Shown: one piece after another, positions 1 through 5,111 of the stretch
Layout of the letters: each line of letters opens with the position of its first letter
Position numbering within the stretch: position 1 is the stretch's first letter
Source of the DNA: Acidobacteriota bacterium
Lineage (GTDB): Bacteria > Acidobacteriota > Vicinamibacteria > Marinacidobacterales > SMYC01
Direction of reading: 5' to 3'
Assembly (NCBI GenBank): GCA_030598165.1
Contig: JAUVQL010000104.1
Span: 1 to 5,111, forward strand
Length of the DNA: 5,111 nucleotides
Notes under the pieces: generated by a model
What the model was told of the DNA's origin: nothing
Databases searched by the model: none
What the model saw: the letters and a program-made list of their open reading frames with translations, nothing else
Made by a program: the position numbers and the translations under genes

Positions 1-108
1 CGGTAAGTGCCTTGCGAGAGCGTAACCGACTCGGTTGAGCGTCTTGCGGTCGAGTGGAGCGACACCGGCTGCTCCGCGAATACCATCTGTACCAAAAAGG
101 CGACTCAT
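1..108 (-). CDS. glmM: Phosphoglucosamine mutase GlmM, N-terminal fragment (runs off the left edge)
   Basis: GlmM converts glucosamine-6-phosphate to glucosamine-1-phosphate in the cytoplasm, on the way to UDP-GlcNAc, peptidoglycan and lipopolysaccharide. Only the first 36 codons are in the window. They begin MSRLFGTDGIRGAAG and carry the FGTDGIRG signature that opens the alpha-D-phosphohexomutase family in its GlmM form. The catalytic phosphoserine loop, expected near residue 100, lies outside. The ATG at 108-106 shares one base with the cdaR stop (TAATG), and a GGAG lies 8 bases upstream, so the start is well supported. Placement directly after cdaA and cdaR matches the widespread cdaA-cdaR-glmM order. 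In Firmicutes CdaA, CdaR and GlmM are known to interact physically and GlmM restrains CdaA; the same control here is inferred from context only. Confidence 0.95.
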   Translation of the reverse strand, partial: MSRLFGTDGIRGAAGVAPLDRKTLNRVGYALARHLP

Positions 109-1040
109 TACTTCTGCTCCGGCGGGATGACACGAACACGCACTTGGGCGGGGTCATATGATAGGGTCTCGATTACGGACAGCTCTTCACGGAGAAATAT
201 CGACACCGGCGTCAACTGGTGGACACCGGGCTCGAGGCCTTCGACGATAACGCGCAACTCTAGGTCATCTTCCACCAGTGGCTCCACCAGGCTACGTGGA
301 CCTTCCACCTCGACCCTCACCGATAATGGCGTGATTCTCGTCGTTACCGAGGGAGGGTAGCTGTTGACGGGTACGTCTCGAATTCTCTTCCGAGTCCGCT
401 CCTCGCGTACGTCCAAGGTGACCTCGATCCCCTTGGCCTCTACGGGCCGAACATAGAGGTCGTCGAGCATAACCTGGACCGTTTGCCTAAAAGGTTCGCG
501 CAATCCCTCGACGGAGATCGGTTGGGTGGTGACTTGCTCCAGGTCCTTGAGGCGAGAAGCAGGCCCCGTGACTTCGATATCTGCTGAGCCAAGCCAGATA
601 TTCGCTAGCTCGAAACCGGAGGCAGGGGCGCCAACGACTCGCGGGACGACGTGCACTCGTCGACTATCGGTGCGATCGACTTGGAAATTAACTGAGGCCG
701 GCGTCACACGAACGACTCGCACACCAAATGGAACGACGACGTTCTCTGGCGACAGGTAAAATGTGAGCTCACCGGGTTCTGCGCCGGATAGATCCACGCT
801 GGCTTGTATCTCCTGTGGAGTGAGCCGACGAGTTATCTCGGACGACCCTCTCAGACGAACGTCCACTTGTTGGACGGATTCTTCAATGACCTCCATTCCC
901 TCTGGAAGGTTACGAAACTCGAGTGGAACAGGTAATGCGAGCTCGGCGCCCCGGCCGCCGGCAACAATGTACCAGAGGGAAAAACCCAAGACGAGAGAAA
1001 CGAGCTTCAATCCGAAGTTGTCGAAAAAAGCGGGCCTCAT
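108..1040 (-). CDS. cdaR: CdaR/YbbR-domain membrane protein, regulator of the diadenylate cyclase
   Basis: This 310-residue protein has a short cytoplasmic N-terminus (MRPAFFDNFGLK), one membrane segment at about residues 11-28 (LKLVSLVLGFSLWYIV), and a long beta-rich region expected outside the cytoplasmic membrane. That region looks like three YbbR repeats, at about 35-122, 128-208 and 215-308. Each has the family pattern of a V-x-V strand, a G-P/S-x-x-x-L turn and a later D/E-G-x-x-x-G stretch (for example VTGPASRLKDLEQV and VEGPRSLVEPL). Family proteins carry about one to four repeats. CdaR binds CdaA and tunes c-di-AMP synthesis in Firmicutes; its enzymatic role, if any, is unknown. The ATG overlaps the cdaA stop by four bases (ATGA), with GAGGG 9 bases upstream. 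The protein is poorly conserved apart from its architecture, so the name rests on that and on its position between cdaA and glmM. Confidence 0.9.
   Translation of the reverse strand: MRPAFFDNFGLKLVSLVLGFSLWYIVAGGRGAELALPVPLEFRNLPEGMEVIEESVQQVDVRLRGSSEITRRLTPQEIQASVDLSGAEPGELTFYLSPENVVVPFGVRVVRVTPASVNFQVDRTDSRRVHVVPRVVGAPASGFELANIWLGSADIEVTGPASRLKDLEQVTTQPISVEGLREPFRQTVQVMLDDLYVRPVEAKGIEVTLDVREERTRKRIRDVPVNSYPPSVTTRITPLSVRVEVEGPRSLVEPLVEDDLELRVIVEGLEPGVHQLTPVSIFLREELSVIETLSYDPAQVRVRVIPPEQK
117..120 (-). promoter_or_regulatory. Ribosome binding site of glmM
   Basis: GGAG on the minus strand lies 8 bases before the glmM ATG, within the final codons of cdaR, and supports starting at 108 rather than further in. 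Confidence 0.55.
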
Positions 1041-1873
1041 ACAGCTGTGCCCTCGCGTGCGTTGGATTCGAGCTCGGGCTCCTGCCGAGCTCGAAGCGGC
1101 CCTAATGCCTGCTTGAGCTTCGCGCGCAGTGTGTCGCCTTCCATATTACTGAGGATGTGACCGTTTTCGATGTAGCTAACGGTGCCCGTTTCCTCCGAGA
1201 CCACGATGGCGATGGCATCTGTGTCCTCGGTAATGCCGATAGCTGCTCGGTGACGCGTCCCGAGCTCCCTTGGAAGATGTGGGCTGATGGTGAGGGGCAA
1301 GAAACAGGCTGCTGCTGCGACCCGGTTTCCTTGAACGATGACCGCACCGTCATGAAGAGGCGTCTTGGGATTGAATATGGAAAGTAGGAGATCGTAGGTC
1401 AGCACGGCATCGAGCAGGATGCCTCCCTCGATGTAGCTTCGAAGGCCGATGTCGCGTTCTATGGCGATGATGGCCCCTGTTTTTCTCCGTGCGAGGGCGG
1501 TGGTGGCGAACACGATTTCATCGATGGTCTCGTTATTACTGGATTGGGACAAGATGCGGAATAAAGGTGCCTTGCCTAGGTTGGCGAGCACGCGTCGCAA
1601 CTCGGCCTGATAGAGAACGATGATTGCGAAACCAATATAGGCGAGGCTGTTTCTGAGGAGCCAATTGACGGTCTCGAGTTGGGCCCATCGAGATGCAAAG
1701 AAGACCAAGACGATGATGACGGTGCCCACGACCATTTGGAATGCACGGCTCCCTCGTATGAGCTGCAGGAGCTTATAAATGAGAAAGCTGACGAGGAAAA
1801 TGTCGAAAGCGTCGACCCAGGAGAACTCCGTGGATTGGCGAAAGGCCTCGAAGTAATCCCAGAGCGTGCTCAC
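1037..1873 (-). CDS. cdaA: Membrane diadenylate cyclase CdaA (c-di-AMP synthase)
   Basis: CdaA condenses two ATP into cyclic di-AMP, a second messenger that controls potassium and osmolyte transport and cell-wall homeostasis. The 278 residues match the family's usual size of about 270-280. Three membrane helices lie at about 22-39, 45-61 and 68-89. The cytoplasmic DAC domain follows from about residue 95. Both catalytic signatures are intact: DGA at 175-177 (PLHDGAVIV) and RHR at 207-209 (GTRHRAAIG), followed by the conserved EETG at 227-230. The start is GTG at 1873-1871, overlapping the folP stop by four bases (GTGA). An in-frame TGA lies five codons upstream with no other start codon between, so this is the most upstream start possible. 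Only a weak purine-rich stretch (GAAGTGG) precedes it, so translation probably depends on ribosomes finishing folP. The three-helix CdaA layout excludes DisA and CdaS types. Confidence 0.97.
   Translation of the reverse strand: MSTLWDYFEAFRQSTEFSWVDAFDIFLVSFLIYKLLQLIRGSRAFQMVVGTVIIVLVFFASRWAQLETVNWLLRNSLAYIGFAIIVLYQAELRRVLANLGKAPLFRILSQSSNNETIDEIVFATTALARRKTGAIIAIERDIGLRSYIEGGILLDAVLTYDLLLSIFNPKTPLHDGAVIVQGNRVAAAACFLPLTISPHLPRELGTRHRAAIGITEDTDAIAIVVSEETGTVSYIENGHILSNMEGDTLRAKLKQALGPLRARQEPELESNAREGTAV
1050..1054 (-). promoter_or_regulatory. Ribosome binding site of cdaR
   Basis: GAGGG on the minus strand lies 9 bases before the cdaR ATG and inside the last codons of cdaA. Together with the four-base ATGA overlap it supports the chosen start and coupled translation. 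Confidence 0.6.
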
Positions 1874-2766
1874 GACCGCACCACTTCATTGCGATAAGAC
1901 TCGTTCACGATAGCGTCTGCCATACGGCTGACCCAGGTCATCTCCGTTGCGTCGTGGACCCTGATGACGTGGGCGCCTTTGACAATCGCTGCCACAACTG
2001 TGGCTGCGGTGCCCCAAAGCCTGTCCTCAGGTGCCAGATCTAGAACTTTGCCGATAAAGCTCTTGCGGGATGTGCCCACCAAAAGAGGTTTCTCGAGCCG
2101 TGTCAAGACATCCAGCCGATTGAGAATTTGTAGATTGTGCTTTGCCGTTTTTCCGAAACCGATCCCAGGATCCACCATGATCGATTCAGGCGAGATACCG
2201 CTCGCCTCGGCCCGGTGAACGGCTGCATCCAGGAATTCCTTGATCTCGACCACGACGTCCTTGTAGAAGGGATTGTTCTGCATGGTCTGTGGTCGCCCGC
2301 TCATGTGCATCAGGACGACACCGGCGTTGGCGCGCGCGATGAGTTGAGCCATGTTTGGGTCGGCCGTGAGACTGGAAACATCGTTGACGAGGTCCGCACC
2401 GAGCCCCAAAGCCCTCTCAGCCACCTTTGACTTGCGCGTATCAATGGAGATAAGAACATCAGACTGCCGCCGCAGCTCGATTACCACTGCCGTTGTGCGG
2501 CGAAGCTCCTCTTCAATAGAGACCGGGTGGGCTCCCGGACGAGTCGACTCGCCACCGATATCGATGATGTCAGCGCCCGCCTCGACCATCGCTAGCGCGT
2601 GGTCAACGGCCTCGCCCGGTTCAATCCGCCGAGAGTCTTCAAAAAAAGAATCTGGAGTGACATTGACGATCCCCATGACTGCGGTACGATGACCGAGTGC
2701 CAGTTGCCTGCCGCGAGATCGAAACGTCAACAGAGGGCGAGTCGTGATGGAGGTTGCTACAGTCAC
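1870..2766 (-). CDS. folP: Dihydropteroate synthase FolP
   Basis: FolP joins p-aminobenzoate to 6-hydroxymethyl-7,8-dihydropterin pyrophosphate to give 7,8-dihydropteroate, the sulfonamide-sensitive step of folate synthesis. The 298 residues form a TIM barrel with all usual motifs in order: MGIVNVTPDSF (31-41, loop 1), GGESTRPGA (71-79), SIDTRK (107-112), NDVSS (128-132), MHM (153-155), DPGIGFGKT (199-207), GTSRKSF (231-237) and RVHD (269-272). The pterin- and phosphate-binding Asp, Asn, Lys, Arg and His are therefore present, and no sulfonamide-resistance insertion is obvious in loop 1. The start is GTG at 2766-2764; an in-frame TAA lies nine codons upstream. No Shine-Dalgarno site precedes this GTG. 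The next methionine (residue 31) would remove the first barrel strand, so the GTG is preferred but not certain; a TTG at codon 13 is a weaker option. The gene ends overlapping cdaA. Confidence 0.96.
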   Translation of the reverse strand: MTVATSITTRPLLTFRSRGRQLALGHRTAVMGIVNVTPDSFFEDSRRIEPGEAVDHALAMVEAGADIIDIGGESTRPGAHPVSIEEELRRTTAVVIELRRQSDVLISIDTRKSKVAERALGLGADLVNDVSSLTADPNMAQLIARANAGVVLMHMSGRPQTMQNNPFYKDVVVEIKEFLDAAVHRAEASGISPESIMVDPGIGFGKTAKHNLQILNRLDVLTRLEKPLLVGTSRKSFIGKVLDLAPEDRLWGTAATVVAAIVKGAHVIRVHDATEMTWVSRMADAIVNESYRNEVVRS

Positions 2767-2776
2767 TAGTTTTCTA

Positions 2777-2816
2777 TGGAATCCAAGAATTTAAGAATTC
2801 AGGAATTCAGGTTCGC
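2777..2816. repeat. Degenerate 8-base tandem repeat upstream of folP
   Basis: On the plus strand, five consecutive octamers line up with no gaps: TGGAATCC, AAGAATTT, AAGAATTC, AGGAATTC and AGGTTCGC. The consensus is about ARGAATTC; the three central units are close copies and the outer two are decayed. The core GAATTC is itself a palindrome. The array ends 10 bases before the folP GTG on the minus strand, in the AT-rich end of the gap. It could be slippage-derived, a protein-binding array, or chance; nothing in the sequence shows a function. Confidence 0.6.
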
Positions 2817-2833
2817 TTCAATTTGCTTTCACA

Positions 2834-2863
2834 GCGAAAAACGAGAGGGACTCTTTTCTTCGC
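2834..2863 (-). other. Second imperfect hairpin in the ftsH-folP gap
   Basis: On the minus strand the outer arms GCGAA and TTCGC (2859-2863 and 2834-2838) pair. After a one-base bulge three A-T pairs follow. After a two-base bulge on the other arm, AGAG pairs with CTCT around a three-base loop TCC. That is about 12 pairs, many of them weak A-T. The downstream sequence TGTGAAAGC has no U-tract. I list it as structure, not as a terminator. Confidence 0.4.
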
Positions 2864-2878
2864 GTAAAGCGGAAATTT

Positions 2879-2931
2879 CTCGCTCGTTCGAAGGCACCCC
2901 TCCCCTACGAATTGAGTGCCGGCCGAGCGAG
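2879..2931 (-). other. Imperfect stem-loop just downstream of ftsH
   Basis: A perfect 8-base inverted repeat (CTCGCTCG at 2879-2886 with CGAGCGAG at 2924-2931) encloses a second 5-base pair of arms (GGCAC at 2893-2897 with GTGCC at 2916-2920). The transcript could fold into a two-tier hairpin starting 11 bases after the ftsH stop. It is followed by AAATTTCC, not a U-tract, so it does not qualify as a standard intrinsic terminator. It may protect the 3' end of the ftsH message, mark a processing site, or slow transcription. Confidence 0.5.
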
Positions 2932-2942
2932 CTCGAATCGAA

Positions 2943-4868
<1,926 letters not shown>

Positions 4869-4875
4869 GTTCTAG

Positions 4876-4880
4876 CCTCC
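4876..4880 (-). promoter_or_regulatory. Ribosome binding site that fixes the ftsH start at TTG
   Basis: A perfect GGAGG on the minus strand lies 7 bases before the TTG at 4868-4866 and 19 bases before the first ATG (4856-4854). This spacing selects the TTG, and the in-frame TAG at 4874-4872 rules out a longer form. Confidence 0.85.
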
Positions 4881-4908
4881 GAAAAAGAGGAAACGTGGGT
4901 GGGCTCTC

Positions 4909-4921
4909 GCTGCAACGCAGC
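4909..4921 (-). other. Short hairpin at the hpt stop codon
   Basis: GCTGC and GCAGC form a perfect five-pair stem with a three-base loop, starting at the last base of the hpt TAG. No U-run follows it directly. It is too small to call a terminator and leaves read-through into ftsH likely. Confidence 0.3.
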
Positions 4922-5111
4922 TAAGAGCCTTTCTTGTCGACGAGGCCGAGGTAGCGGACTCCCCGAAAATACTCCCTATATGCAAGGCCGTAGCCCACGA
5001 CGAATCCTTCTTGGTCTAGTTTAAAGCACGTATAGTCCGCGTGGCAGTCTATTTTGCGGTGGACCTCTCGGTCGATGAGAGCTACGACCTTGAGGGAACG
5101 TGGCTTCCACA
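4921..5111 (-). CDS. hpt: Hypoxanthine phosphoribosyltransferase, C-terminal 62 codons (runs off the right edge)
   Basis: Hpt salvages hypoxanthine (often also guanine) with PRPP to make IMP or GMP. The visible end contains the family's C-terminal pattern: SLKVVALID, a DY-x-x-F turn (HADYTCF), then FVVGYGLAYREYFRGVRYLGLV and a short tail KKGS. The PRPP-binding loop and catalytic base are outside the window. Two residues differ from what the family normally has. The purine-contacting Lys after the L-L-x strand (human K165; bacterial LLDK) is Arg here (5068-5070). The Mg/pyrophosphate-contacting Asp of GYGLDY (human D193) is Ala (4981-4983). The usual DYVGF glycine is also Cys. The hydrophobic framework and FVVGYG remain, so this may be a divergent but working enzyme or one with altered specificity. 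Position before ftsH is typical of hpt. The frame is open to the window edge and stops at TAG. Confidence 0.88.
   Translation of the reverse strand, partial: WKPRSLKVVALIDREVHRKIDCHADYTCFKLDQEGFVVGYGLAYREYFRGVRYLGLVDKKGS

Larger units (their letters stand above)
2767..2942 (-). other. 176-base ftsH-folP intergenic gap
   Basis: This is the only sizeable gap in the window. It holds the two hairpins and the octamer repeat listed separately. No ORF or RNA gene was recognised. I looked for a minus-strand sigma-70 promoter for folP: a TTGAAG is present (2821-2816), but no good -10 box lies 16-18 bases downstream. A promoter here remains possible but is not shown. Confidence 0.5.

Noticed and set aside
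763..1116. Plus-strand open frame of 117 codons opposite the start of cdaR and end of cdaA
   Set aside because: It is antisense to two well-supported genes, crosses their junction, and has no domain or start signals.
2777..2816. CRISPR array or insertion-sequence end
   Set aside because: The units are 8 bases with no spacers, and there is no transposase, target duplication or terminal inverted repeat nearby.
2767..2825. Sigma-70 promoter for folP using TTGAAG as the -35 box
   Set aside because: The bases 16-18 downstream do not resemble TATAAT; the nearest AT-rich hexamer (TTAAAT) is 21 bases away.
2879..2931. Intrinsic terminator after ftsH
   Set aside because: The inverted repeat is real, but it is followed by AAATTTCC with no run of U and the loop is large, so it is kept only as a stem-loop.

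Overview
The window holds six genes, all read leftward on the minus strand, with almost no non-coding DNA. In transcription order (right to left) they are: the C-terminal end of a hypoxanthine phosphoribosyltransferase (hpt, cut by the right edge), ftsH, folP, cdaA, cdaR, and the first 36 codons of glmM (cut by the left edge). The plus strand carries only shadow ORFs.

The order joins two conserved bacterial blocks. One is hpt-ftsH, which in many bacteria follows tilS. The other is cdaA-cdaR-glmM, which makes and controls cyclic di-AMP next to the first committed enzyme of UDP-GlcNAc and peptidoglycan precursor synthesis. folP (folate synthesis) joins them. From memory of such neighbourhoods, this order together with an FtsH that begins MNST suggests Acidobacteriota or a related deep Gram-negative lineage such as a deltaproteobacterium. 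This is inference from gene order and protein style; base composition (moderate GC) does not decide it.

Layout: 1-108 glmM start; 108-1040 cdaR; 1037-1873 cdaA; 1870-2766 folP; 2767-2942 a 176-base gap with two imperfect hairpins and a degenerate 8-base tandem repeat; 2943-4868 ftsH; 4869-4920 a short leader with a clear Shine-Dalgarno site; 4921-5111 hpt end. From folP to glmM every junction overlaps (4, 4 and 1 bases), so these four genes are almost certainly one translationally coupled message. ftsH may share a transcript with hpt. Whether transcription continues across the 176-base gap is open.

The window is mostly ordinary housekeeping DNA and I see no undescribed system in it. The points most worth a second look are substitutions at two positions of Hpt that are normally functional, the octamer repeat, and the structured ftsH-folP gap.
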